Source: JBBIWA01 sp037439425
Lineage (GTDB): Bacteria > Acidobacteriota > Blastocatellia > RBC074
Reading direction: 5' to 3'
Length of the DNA: 49,117 nt
Assembly: GCA_037439425.1 (NCBI GenBank)
Contig: JBBIWA010000032.1
Coordinates: 1-49,117, forward strand
Below, piece after piece: positions 1 to 8,325 of the stretch (positions within the stretch are counted from its first letter, which is position 1; each line of letters opens with the position of its first letter). A model generated the notes under the pieces. The model had not been told where the DNA came from, did no database searches, and saw only the letters and a program-made list of their open reading frames with translations. Position numbers and translations under genes: made by a program.

Positions 1-141
1 TTCAGTATAGGTTTTGCCGCGATCCAATTCCAACAAGGCAAGCGCTCGGCGATATAGTTTGGCGGTTCGTTCGCCCTGACGGGTCAGGGTTTCGAGAGTT
101 TCTCGATCGGCTGGACTGAGTTGTACAGGTTGTTTTTTCAT
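1..141 (-). CDS. IS630-type transposase, N-terminal part (runs off the left edge)
   Basis: The reverse strand reads from ATG at 141 off the window edge, 47 codons without a stop. The peptide begins MKKQPVQLSPADRETLETL and continues with a basic helical stretch (RTAKLYRRALALLELD). This matches the N-terminal helix-turn-helix segment of IS630/Tc1-type transposases, which bind the terminal inverted repeats. An AGG lies just upstream of the ATG. The catalytic DDE domain would lie outside the window, so completeness cannot be judged. No terminal inverted repeat or TA duplication could be assigned with certainty in the adjacent 140-260 stretch. The family call rests on recognising the N-terminal pattern only. 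Confidence 0.6.
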   Translation of the reverse strand, partial: MKKQPVQLSPADRETLETLTRQGERTAKLYRRALALLELDRGKTYTE

Positions 142-266
142 CCTGCTATTTTCATCCAGCAGGCTGGTCTTGTCAAAACTTTCAGGAAATTATTTTACGA
201 TGTATTAAGAGATTTCCACCCTGTCAGGAGAAGCCTTACCGATAAGTAGTGGGCCAGTCACAGGGG

Positions 267-378
267 GATGCAACCTGATTGGTGCTCGGACCAATGGTTC
301 CGCAGTAAGGATCTGGTCCGCGGGCACGGAGACCCGCTGGTGATGCAACCTGATTGGTGCTCGGACCAATGGTTCCGC
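267..378. repeat. 37-bp direct repeat, two perfect copies, with hairpins
   Basis: A 37-base unit starting GATGCAACCTGATTGG and ending GGTTCCGC occurs at 267-303 and, identically, at 342-378, a period of 75 bases. Each unit contains the hairpin ATTGGT-gctcgg-ACCAAT. The spacer carries another hairpin, GCGGG...CCCGC, near 320-337. Short frames opened by the repeat are not convincing genes. The element lies between the transposase start and the propeller gene, and no other gene is seen in 142-657. Confidence 0.8.
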
Positions 379-657
379 CTGGCCGCTGGAGCTGGGATGG
401 TGGTGAGAAAGTGGTGGCTCTTCGAGTCTGTCTGTTCAATAACAGGCTAGAGCTGACGAGACCTCTGGTAGCGAATCGAAATAAGGTTAGCCGCTTGATA
501 CCTACCAAGTCCTGCTTGGTGCATTGCTGCTGCCTTAAGACCTGGAAATTGCTGCCAAAGTACTTTAACATGGACAGCTTGTAAGAGTAAGCTTAAATCA
601 AACTCAAGCTTGTCAAGAGAGCTTGCCGAAGCGGTCTTAAATGATCTGGAAGTCTAT

Positions 658-2856
658 ATGCGAAAACCTTTCCTAGTTCTTATCTCCCTCTTCTGCATTT
701 CACTGATGATAGTGAGCGCCTTTGCAGGTGGTCCTGTGTTTTGGCGACTCAACACGCGTGCTGAGATTGAGAAGGGCGATGCTCAAGGCGTTTCTATCGC
801 TGACAACGGCACGTTGACACTTGCTCCGGCTTTCACTGAAGTCTTTGACACCAGGCAAGCCTACATCTGGTCGGTGGCAGCTGATGCATCTGGCAATATC
901 TACCTCGGCACCGGCCACGAGGGGCGCATCTTCAAAGTAGATCCAACGGGAAAGGGGACGCTGTTTTACAAGACCGGTGAGCTAGATGTTATGGCGCTGG
1001 CCGTGGATGCGCACAACAACCTTTATGCAGGCACTTCGCCCGATGGTAAAGTCTATCGCATCACCCCGCAGGGTGAAGCGAAAGTCTTTTTCGAGCCGAA
1101 GACCAAATATATCTGGTCGCTCGTCTTCGATCATCATGGACGCTTGCTGGTTGGGACCGGAGATAAAGGCGTGATCTATCGGGTGACGGCTGAGGGGCAG
1201 GCGGCGCCGCTGGTTGATACCGCCCAGACCAATATCACGGCGCTGGGCGTGGACAAAGCAGGCAACATTATTGCTGGGACTGATCCTGGCGGCCTGGTGC
1301 TGCGTATCACTCCGGAGGGCAAAGCCTTTACGCTTTTTGATTCAACCCAGCGCGAGGTACGCGATCTGGCCATAGGAGGCCAGGGAGAGATCTACGCCAT
1401 CGCCCTCTCGGAAGCGGCTGGCAGTGGTGCTACCAATACCGCTGCTACCTCATCTGCTCCCACTGTCGTCAGCGCAGAAGAAGGTGTGACTGTCACTATC
1501 AGTGATGTGCAGGTAGTGGAAGCGGTCTCTCCCACGGTCAGCTCATCCGTTTCTGCTAGTTCACGGACTTCAGGCGAGCAGGCCAAAAGCGCGCTCTATC
1601 GGCTCGCCCCCCACGGAGAAAGCGATGTGTTATGGGATTCGCGTGAGGCAGTAGCTTTTGCAGTGGCCCTGGAATCAGACGGACGAATCCTGGTCGGAAC
1701 CGGGCAGAAAGGGCGCATCCTGGGTATCAGCGCCGAAGGCAAACATTCCTTGCTGGTGCAATCACCGGAGGCTCAAACCTCGCGCTTTGTCAGGGCTGGC
1801 AAGCAGCTTTACGCTGCTTCATCCAATCTGGGCAAACTCTATCGTGTCGGTAGCGAAACGGTGGCCAGCGGCATTTATACTTCGCCTGTGCATGATGCTC
1901 AAGTGACAGCGAGCTGGGGGCGGATCTCCTGGACAGGCGAAGGCGATCTCGAATTACAAACGCGCAGCGGCAACACGGCAACGCCCGATGCGACCTGGAG
2001 CGAGTGGTCAGCACCCTATCGCCAGGCTGAAGGTGAAGCCATCACCAGCCCGCGCGCGCGTTACCTTCAGTGGCGCGCCACACTCAAGCGGAGTGGCCAG
2101 GTGCCATCCCCACGCCTGCAGGAAGTCACCGTTTCATATTTGCCGCGCAACCTCGCGCCTTCGATCACCTCAATCAAGGTACTGCCGGTAGGCGTGGCCT
2201 TGCAGGCGCTGCCGCAACCGCAGACCGATGGGGGCGCGGAGCAGGCCGGGCTTGACCCCCAGACCCTGGGCGTTGTGGGGCAAGTGCCTCCGCGTCGCGT
2301 CTTCCAGCGCGGTGCCATCTCGCTTCAGTGGCAGGCCGAAGACCGCAATAAAGATACGCTGGAATATGCCGTCTATTATCGCGCTGCCTCCAGCAGCGAT
2401 TACTATCCGTTGAAGACCAACCTGCGCGAGACTTACTACACCATCGAGGCCAACGCGCTGCCTGATGGAAAGTATGTCTTCAAGATCGTCGCCTCAGATG
2501 CTCCCTCCAACCCGCGCGAGCTGGCTTTGACCGATGAGCTGGAGACCGAGCCGATGGAAATTGATAACACTCCGCCAGTGGTGACGGCCGAATCACAGCG
2601 CCTGGAAGGCAATCAGGTTGAGGTACTACTGCGCGTCAGCGACACGACCTCAATCATTCGCCGCGCTGAATATCAACTCGATGGCGGCGAATGGAGATTG
2701 GTCTTCCCGGTCGATGGCATCGCCGATTCGCGCCGCGAAGATTTTCGGGTCAAAGTCACGCTGCCTGACTCGCGCGCGCATGTGCTGGCTTTCCGCGTCT
2801 TTGATGCCAATGCCAATGTGGGGGGCGCGCAGGTGACAATCAGAGCGAGAAATTAG
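658..2856 (+). CDS. secreted beta-propeller protein with C-terminal Ig/Fn3-like domains
   Basis: The predicted product has about 732 residues. The ATG at 658 is preferred over an in-frame TTG at 610 because it begins a clean signal peptide (MRKPFLVLISLFCISL..., cleaved near AFA-GG) and has GGAAG upstream. Residues about 50-400 repeat a pattern of the type D..GNIYLGT..GRIFKVDPTG, with LYAGTSPDGKVYRI and LLVGTGDKGVIYRV, as in NHL or two-component-regulator-type propeller blades. The C-terminal part (about 430-732) has Trp-rich beta-sandwich segments resembling Fn3/Ig-like or Y_Y_Y modules, including DNTPPVV. No catalytic motif is visible. It is probably a periplasmic or surface binding protein of unknown ligand. 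The gene seems monocistronic or paired with the next small secreted protein. Confidence 0.75.
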   Translation: MRKPFLVLISLFCISLMIVSAFAGGPVFWRLNTRAEIEKGDAQGVSIADNGTLTLAPAFTEVFDTRQAYIWSVAADASGNIYLGTGHEGRIFKVDPTGKGTLFYKTGELDVMALAVDAHNNLYAGTSPDGKVYRITPQGEAKVFFEPKTKYIWSLVFDHHGRLLVGTGDKGVIYRVTAEGQAAPLVDTAQTNITALGVDKAGNIIAGTDPGGLVLRITPEGKAFTLFDSTQREVRDLAIGGQGEIYAIALSEAAGSGATNTAATSSAPTVVSAEEGVTVTISDVQVVEAVSPTVSSSVSASSRTSGEQAKSALYRLAPHGESDVLWDSREAVAFAVALESDGRILVGTGQKGRILGISAEGKHSLLVQSPEAQTSRFVRAGKQLYAASSNLGKLYRVGSETVASGIYTSPVHDAQVTASWGRISWTGEGDLELQTRSGNTATPDATWSEWSAPYRQAEGEAITSPRARYLQWRATLKRSGQVPSPRLQEVTVSYLPRNLAPSITSIKVLPVGVALQALPQPQTDGGAEQAGLDPQTLGVVGQVPPRRVFQRGAISLQWQAEDRNKDTLEYAVYYRAASSSDYYPLKTNLRETYYTIEANALPDGKYVFKIVASDAPSNPRELALTDELETEPMEIDNTPPVVTAESQRLEGNQVEVLLRVSDTTSIIRRAEYQLDGGEWRLVFPVDGIADSRREDFRVKVTLPDSRAHVLAFRVFDANANVGGAQVTIRARN

Positions 2857-2922
2857 TCCGGTCGAACATGAATTACGCGAATTGAACACAAAGAGCAGGA
2901 GACCGGAGAAAGGGGATAGCTG

Positions 2923-3426
2923 ATGTCACAAATATTGAAGCCAATTACCGCTACTTTGTTTATGGTCCTGATGGCTGGTGGGGTTTCAGCGCAGCTTATT
3001 CCTAATCCGAAGCTCAGCCCCCTAGACTTGGCTGCTGCACGGAGTGAAGCGAGAAAAGCTGGCGGTGATCAGGCCGAGCTGATTTACGCCACGCGGATTG
3101 ATGGGATTGAGAAGGGGAAGTTCAATACTCTGGTGGTGATCTATGCCAGACCGGCTAAAGAAGGCAAGGATTATTATGGCTTGATTGTGGCCGATAGCAA
3201 AAAGTACCCTTTGAGTTACGATCAGGAAGGGCGAGCGCTGAGAAGTGGGGATCGCTTTCTGCGGATAGGGTTGAGGCATCAAGCTGGCCAACCACCGTTG
3301 CTGCGTCTGATCAGTGCCACCTCGGAGGTAGGCCGCCCAGGCGAGTGGCAGCGCAACCTAGACTTCCAATTCAACGGCACGAGTTTCGCTCTCCTCGCTC
3401 AATCAGTAGTGCCCCTCGCCAGATAA
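2923..3426 (+). CDS. small secreted protein of unknown function
   Basis: The product has 167 residues, starting MSQILKPITATLFMVLMAG, with a signal peptide probably cleaved after VSA. A good ribosome site (GGAGAAAGGGG) lies 10-20 bases upstream of the ATG. The mature part is a single beta-rich domain with no cysteine and no motif I recognise. It follows the propeller gene by 66 bases on the same strand, so co-transcription is plausible. The function is unknown. Confidence 0.7.
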   Translation: MSQILKPITATLFMVLMAGGVSAQLIPNPKLSPLDLAAARSEARKAGGDQAELIYATRIDGIEKGKFNTLVVIYARPAKEGKDYYGLIVADSKKYPLSYDQEGRALRSGDRFLRIGLRHQAGQPPLLRLISATSEVGRPGEWQRNLDFQFNGTSFALLAQSVVPLAR

Positions 3427-3723
3427 CTCATAGCGGGTTTCAGTGACGTGTTCAGGCGGATGAGTTCGACTGGCGACGGATGCCTGGCAACTTAGCAGGG
3501 ATCAAACTATCGCTTGAGCTGCTGCTTTTCCCCTTTGAACTCAGGGATCAGTTTTCGGCGGTCAGAGGTCAGGCGGTATTGGCTGCCTGAACACACCTAG
3601 GAGAAACGTTGTAACGGTGAGAGAAAGAGGGGTGGGCAGGGTCTCTCCGAAACTCATCAATAAACTTGGCCTCTCTTCACTCGTCACCTTTGAGCAGATG
3701 AGCCAATCATCTTTTAAGCCTCT

Positions 3724-4563
3724 ATGCTCACAGCCCAGCAGTTAGCCGACTACGAGCGCGATGGGTTTCTACGTCTCGAAGGCTTCGTCAGCCCGCCAGA
3801 GTGTCGAGCGCTGAAGCAGCGAGCTGAAGAACTCGTTCGCGGCTGGGAGCCACCAGATGTCGTCTCTATCTTCTCCACACGCGAGCAGACGCGCACCACA
3901 GATGCCTACTTTCTGGAATCGGGCGATAAGGTCTGTTTCTTTTTTGAAGAAGAGGCCTTTGCTCCTGGTGGGGAGTTACTACGGAGCAAAGAGCAGGCGA
4001 TCAACAAGATCGGCCATGCGCTGCACGATCTGGATCCGGTCTTTGATCGTTTCTCGCGCACGCCAGAATTGGCTGCCCTCATCGCGGAGCTGGGAGTGAG
4101 AGAGCCGCTGTTGCTGCAATCAATGTATATCTTCAAGCAGCCAGGGATCGGGGGCGAAGTCCGCTGCCATCAGGACAGTAGCTTTCTTTATACCGAGCCC
4201 CCGAGCGCCATTGGGTTGTGGTTTGCTATTGAGGATGCCACGCTTGAAAACGGCTGTTTGTGGGCCATCCGCGGCGGCCACAAGCTAGGACTCAAATCGC
4301 GCTTTGTGCGCGCCGCGGGTGGTGGGGTGCGGTTTGAAATTTACGATCCCAGTCCATGGCCACAAGAGTATCTGGTCCCACTGGAAGCGCAGCAAGGAAC
4401 GCTGATCGTGCTGCACGGCTTGCTACCTCATTTGAGTCAGGCTAACCGCTCCACCAGATCGCGTCACGCCTACAGCCTGCACATCATTGATGGGCGTTGC
4501 CACTACCCTCATGACAACTGGTTACAGCGCTCACCAGAGATACCTCTGCGCGGATTTGACTGA
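3724..4563 (+). CDS. phytanoyl-CoA dioxygenase family protein, PHYHD1-like
   Basis: The product has 279 residues and is predicted to be a cytosolic Fe(II)/2-oxoglutarate dioxygenase. The iron-binding facial triad is visible as H149-x-D151 (CHQDSSF) and H236 (LLPHLSQANRS). The downstream Arg residues R245/R247 are suitably placed for 2-oxoglutarate binding. Length and internal motifs such as NKIGHALHDLDPVF, QSMYIFKQP and EDATLENGCLW follow animal PHYHD1 closely, more than typical bacterial PhyH or ectoine hydroxylases. The substrate is unknown. No clear Shine-Dalgarno precedes the ATG. The gene converges on tolC across a perfect 9-bp-stem hairpin. Confidence 0.85.
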   Translation: MLTAQQLADYERDGFLRLEGFVSPPECRALKQRAEELVRGWEPPDVVSIFSTREQTRTTDAYFLESGDKVCFFFEEEAFAPGGELLRSKEQAINKIGHALHDLDPVFDRFSRTPELAALIAELGVREPLLLQSMYIFKQPGIGGEVRCHQDSSFLYTEPPSAIGLWFAIEDATLENGCLWAIRGGHKLGLKSRFVRAAGGGVRFEIYDPSPWPQEYLVPLEAQQGTLIVLHGLLPHLSQANRSTRSRHAYSLHIIDGRCHYPHDNWLQRSPEIPLRGFD

Positions 4564-4570
4564 GCCGAGG

Positions 4571-4601
4571 GCATCAGTGGCTGGCATACAGTCACTGATG
4601 C
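4571..4601. terminator. hairpin between convergent phyH-like and tolC-like genes
   Basis: GCATCAGTG (4571-4579) and CACTGATGC (4593-4601) form a perfect 9-bp stem with a 13-base loop in the 56-base gap between two convergent stop codons. There is no uridine tract on either strand, so it may be a bidirectional 3'-end structure rather than a classical intrinsic terminator. Confidence 0.5.
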
Positions 4602-4619
4602 TCCAGGCGAGGAGAGTCA

Positions 4620-6290
4620 TTATTTCTTCTGAATTCCGTCCGGGATCTCGGATTTCAGCTCGATATTGCTGCTCGACAGCGTGGTCGACATCACTCGCTG
4701 CAATTCAGCCACCGCTTTATTGTAATCGGCCAGGGCACGCAGTTCGGAGCCGCGCGCCTGCGAGAGCTCAGTCTGTCGTGTCAGCACGAGGAAGGTGGTG
4801 GAGAGTCCGGCCTGAAACTTCTTCTCTTCGCCATCAAGCTGTTGCTCTGCGTACTGGCGCGCCGCGCGCGCGGCATCAATCCGCATCTTGGCGATTTCGA
4901 CGGCCTGGACTGCATTGCGCACTTCGACTTCGATACTTTGCATCATCCGGCGCGTCTGCAGATCAAGCTGGCGTCCGGCTTCCAGCGCGCGGCCTAGATT
5001 GGCTTCCGCCGTGCGATTGCGTAGCGGGAAGCTGAAATTGATGCCCACCCGCCAGGTCCTGAAGTCATTGGAGAAGAGGTTTTTGAGCGCTGTGCCATAA
5101 CCCCCTACGAAAGTCGGATCGGGTTGGGCAGCCGGGGGTGGTGGCAGGTTGGGCCGCGGCTGTCCGCCGACGCCAAAGAGACCGTAGGTGAAGAAGACGT
5201 CTATCTGCGGTTTGGTCTGGTTCTTGTAATAGTCGACATCAATCAGGTTTTGCTCTTTCTGCAGTTGGTATTGCTTCAGCTCCGGCCGGTTTTCAAACGC
5301 CAGCTTGAGCGCGTCGCTCAAGGGAAGAGTAACCTGTTGGAGCTCGAATGACTCGACCGGAATGATCTGAGCCGTCCAGAGTTCGTCATTGGGATCGCTA
5401 ATGGTCAAGGCCTTCAGCGCATTTTCAGCCTGCGCCACCACGTTCATCGCCTGAAAGACCTGCTGGCGACGTGATTCAAGCGAGGTTGCGGCTGAGACGA
5501 CATCAATCGGAGCCAGAGTGCCAACCTCGACCTGGCGCTGATTATTGTGGAGCTGCGTCTCAGCCAGCTTGACCGAGTCCCGCTGAATCTGTTCATCCTG
5601 GATGGCGAAGGCCAGATCCCAGTAAGCTTGCTGGGTGCGCGAGATAATCTCAATCACGCGCTGGCGAAACTGCGCATCGGAGAGATCCAAGCGCTTCTTG
5701 GCCAGCTTGATCTGGCGCCGATTGGTATCGGTTTTGAAGTTTTTCATCAACGGCTGAGTGTAGGTAGCCGTCAGCGAAGGGGAGTACTGAGGGGTGAAAT
5801 TGTTAGTGTTTGAAGTGACGCGCTGGTTGTCGAAGTTGACTTGCAGATTACCGCCCGTGCGCTCAACTTGCTGCACAAAAGAGAAGTTATAAGTGAGGTT
5901 GTTGTTCTCGACGAAATTCTGCGTGCTGCCGCTGAAGATGAAGGTGTTGGGTGACCGGCGCGCATTGTAGAAGACGGTCGAGGAGGTCACCGGATCATAG
6001 AAGCCTTGGGCAGCAAACAGGTCGAACTGAGCCAGCCGCACGTTATGCCGCTCGACTTCAATGTCTATATTTTTCTCCAGCGCAGCCAGAATCGCATCGC
6101 GCAGTGTCCACCGCACCACCTTGCCGGGCTGCAGGCCGACCGTGCGTGTGGGGACGGGGCGCGCCACCGGCTTATCCTGATTTGGTTGCTGAGGTGGGAG
6201 CGGCGTTTGCGCTGCTACTGGCAGGATGGTTTGGGCTACCAGGATGGAGCCTGCTAACAGGTGAAGCAAAACTTTTGACCACTTAATCAT
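4620..6290 (-). CDS. TolC-family outer membrane efflux protein
   Basis: The product has 556 residues. A signal peptide (MIKWSKVLLHLLAGSILVAQ..., cleavage near VAAQ) precedes two tandem OEP repeats. These show the usual alternation of long alpha-helical hairpins (for example SLESRRQQVFQAMNVVAQAE and the helix ending LAEANLGRALEAG) and short beta segments (LTATYTQPLMKNF, WRVGINFSFPLRN). A proline-rich stretch follows the signal peptide. The family forms trimeric outer-membrane/periplasm channels for RND or ABC efflux or type I secretion. No membrane-fusion or pump gene is adjacent in the window, so the partner is unknown. The start is ATG with GAGAGAGG-rich sequence upstream. Confidence 0.9.
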   Translation of the reverse strand: MIKWSKVLLHLLAGSILVAQTILPVAAQTPLPPQQPNQDKPVARPVPTRTVGLQPGKVVRWTLRDAILAALEKNIDIEVERHNVRLAQFDLFAAQGFYDPVTSSTVFYNARRSPNTFIFSGSTQNFVENNNLTYNFSFVQQVERTGGNLQVNFDNQRVTSNTNNFTPQYSPSLTATYTQPLMKNFKTDTNRRQIKLAKKRLDLSDAQFRQRVIEIISRTQQAYWDLAFAIQDEQIQRDSVKLAETQLHNNQRQVEVGTLAPIDVVSAATSLESRRQQVFQAMNVVAQAENALKALTISDPNDELWTAQIIPVESFELQQVTLPLSDALKLAFENRPELKQYQLQKEQNLIDVDYYKNQTKPQIDVFFTYGLFGVGGQPRPNLPPPPAAQPDPTFVGGYGTALKNLFSNDFRTWRVGINFSFPLRNRTAEANLGRALEAGRQLDLQTRRMMQSIEVEVRNAVQAVEIAKMRIDAARAARQYAEQQLDGEEKKFQAGLSTTFLVLTRQTELSQARGSELRALADYNKAVAELQRVMSTTLSSSNIELKSEIPDGIQKK

Positions 6291-6520
6291 AGTTCTTTAC
6301 CTCTCTCTCAAACAGGTTGTTGCTGAGATCTTTCATGACAATTGGCAGCCTTCCAGGGGAAGGCATCAGTGGTTGGCGAATCCAACCTCACGCCTGCCTC
6401 TGCGAGGGCGGGCCTCATTCACCAAAGGAAAAAGTTAAGAGCGCAAAAATATTGACACGACACCGCAGAAACTTACGAAGTCAGTTAGCAGACTGTTGCA
6501 AAAAAATTGGTCTCCCGCTC

Positions 6521-7726
6521 TCAAGAGCGATAATCAGCGTTAATGCGGATGTACTGCTCGGTCAAATCACAGGTCCATTCGGTGAGCTCAGCCTCACCCT
6601 GATGCAGGTCAATGGTCAAAGTAATCTCATCGCGGGAGAGGAGTTCGGAGGCGCGCTCTTCGCTGAACTCCAGGCCCTGGCCATTTCGCGCCACAGGGAG
6701 GGGGCCGATCTTGATTTCAACTTTACTGGTATCGAAACGGACGCCGCTGCGACCGGCCGCTGCCAGAATGCGCCCCCAGTTGGCATCTGCCCCAGCGATG
6801 GCGGTTTTGACCAGCGGGCTGGTGGCAATCGTTTCAGCAATCCGGTGAGCCGCTTGCTCTGTAGGCGCATGGCGGACTCGAATGGTGATCAGCTTCCGCG
6901 CTCCCTCGCCATCACGAGCGACCTCAATAGCCAGCTTGCGGCAGACGTCTGTGAGCGCTGCAGTGAAGCGCTCAAAGTCTTGGCCTTCAGCCCGCGTGAT
7001 CGGCTCATTGCCCGCCACCCCATTAGCCAGCACAGCCAGCATATCATTGGTTGAAGTGTCACCATCCACCGTCACGCGATTGAAGCTGAGCTCGGTAGCG
7101 CGCCGCAACGCCGCCTGCAAAGCCGCCTTGGAGATAGCAGCGTCAGTAGTGACGAAAGCTAGCAGTGTAGCCATCCTGGGATGGATCATCCCTGCGCCTT
7201 TGGCGACTCCGCCAATCGTGATGCGCTGGCGGCCAAGCTGAAAGGAGCGCGCTGCGCGTTTGGGCCGCGTGTCGGTAGTCATAATTGCTTCAGCGACCCG
7301 TGGTCCGGCCTGGCGTGATAACTCAGCTGTGGCAATACGGATGCCGGTCTCGATCTTGTCCATCTCCAACCGGCGGCCGATCACGCCTGTTGATGCTACT
7401 AGCACTTCACGCTCATCGCAATTAAAAAATTCTGCGGCAATCTGGGTGGTGCGACGCGCGTCGGCCAGGCCTTCATCTCCCGTGCAGGCGTTGGCTCCGC
7501 CGGAATTGGCAATGATCACGCGATGAGAGCGGTATTTCAGATGCTCACGTGAAACCAAGACGGGAGCCGCCTTGACCAGGTTACAAGTGAAGACGGCTGC
7601 GGCCACCGCCGGATATTCGGAGAAGATGACGGCCAGATCCTCCCCGGATTTTTTCAACCCACAGCTTGCGGTCCCGGCCAGGAAGCCGCGCGGAGCAGTG
7701 ACCGAGAGGAGGTTTAGATTTCGCAT
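6521..7726 (-). CDS. argJ: bifunctional glutamate N-acetyltransferase / amino-acid acetyltransferase
   Basis: The product has 401 residues. ArgJ transfers the acetyl group from N-acetylornithine to glutamate and may also use acetyl-CoA, closing the cyclic arginine pathway. It is a cytosolic Ntn-fold enzyme that self-cleaves into alpha and beta chains. The cleavage and nucleophile site is visible as KGAGMIHPRMATLLAF, with the catalytic threonine at residue 187. The oxyanion segment is ASTGVIG (111-117). The C-terminus ADYRS is family-typical. It is the last gene of a minus-strand arg group: argD, argA-like acetyltransferase, argJ. Confidence 0.95.
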   Translation of the reverse strand: MRNLNLLSVTAPRGFLAGTASCGLKKSGEDLAVIFSEYPAVAAAVFTCNLVKAAPVLVSREHLKYRSHRVIIANSGGANACTGDEGLADARRTTQIAAEFFNCDEREVLVASTGVIGRRLEMDKIETGIRIATAELSRQAGPRVAEAIMTTDTRPKRAARSFQLGRQRITIGGVAKGAGMIHPRMATLLAFVTTDAAISKAALQAALRRATELSFNRVTVDGDTSTNDMLAVLANGVAGNEPITRAEGQDFERFTAALTDVCRKLAIEVARDGEGARKLITIRVRHAPTEQAAHRIAETIATSPLVKTAIAGADANWGRILAAAGRSGVRFDTSKVEIKIGPLPVARNGQGLEFSEERASELLSRDEITLTIDLHQGEAELTEWTCDLTEQYIRINADYRS

Positions 7727-7796
7727 TTCAGATTCCAGGTTGATTTGCTTGAAAGGGACAAGTGACCAGCAACATTCCTCTGCGACTCATCTCTCC

Positions 7797-8324
7797 TCAC
7801 CTGTCACTCGTCACTTTGACGATCGGAACTCTAACCTGACTCAGATCAAATGGCTCCGGGCGCGCTCCTTCAATCAGGTCGCGGACCATGGCGACTTCAT
7901 CGCAGCAGTTAAGCTTGTGGCAGTTGATGCAATCCATCCAGACCTTGCGTGGCATCTCTTCGTGCGGCACGATACGAAAGCCCAGCTTGGCGAAAAATTC
8001 CGTGACGTAGGTGAAGGCGTAGACCTGAACTAATTGGTGCTCCATCGCCTCGGCGATATTGGCTTCGACCAGGGCGCGCCCGAGGCCACGCTTGCCAGCT
8101 TGTTCATCTACGGCCAGCGAACGAATCTCCGCCATGTCGCCCCAGGTGAAGTGCAGCGCCGAGCAACCCAGGACTCGATCGCCTTCAACGGCGACGTGAA
8201 AGTCACGGATGTTTTCGTAGATCGAAAGCAGCGTGCGCGGCAACATCAGCTCCCTGGCAGCGTAGTGGTTGATGAGCGCATGGATCTGGAGCGCGTCTTT
8301 GACTCTGGCTTTCCGAATCTCCAT
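7797..8324 (-). CDS. argA: short ArgA-type N-acetyltransferase (GNAT)
   Basis: The product has 175 residues starting MEIRKARVKDALQI. The ATG at 8324 lies one base after the argD stop codon, which fixes this start; the open frame extends further only inside argD. The GNAT acetyl-CoA loop EQAGKRGLG (75-83) and the segment TEFFAKLGF (108-116) are present. The Cys cluster DCINC...CCDE (131-143) is typical of the short, single-domain N-acetylglutamate synthases. Unlike E. coli ArgA it has no amino-acid-kinase domain. It should acetylate glutamate for arginine biosynthesis, giving the locus a primary acetylation step besides ArgJ. Another acceptor substrate cannot be excluded. Confidence 0.85.
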   Translation of the reverse strand: MEIRKARVKDALQIHALINHYAARELMLPRTLLSIYENIRDFHVAVEGDRVLGCSALHFTWGDMAEIRSLAVDEQAGKRGLGRALVEANIAEAMEHQLVQVYAFTYVTEFFAKLGFRIVPHEEMPRKVWMDCINCHKLNCCDEVAMVRDLIEGARPEPFDLSQVRVPIVKVTSDR

Positions 8325-8325
8325 C

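Noticed and set aside
268..584. Open frames on both strands across 236-584
   Set aside because: They are opened by the 37-base repeats; peptides repeat the same element and have no family similarity or ribosome site.
6394..6415. Hairpin GCCTGCCTC...GAGGGCGGGC after argJ as a terminator
   Set aside because: The stem needs bulges and no uridine tract follows on the minus strand.
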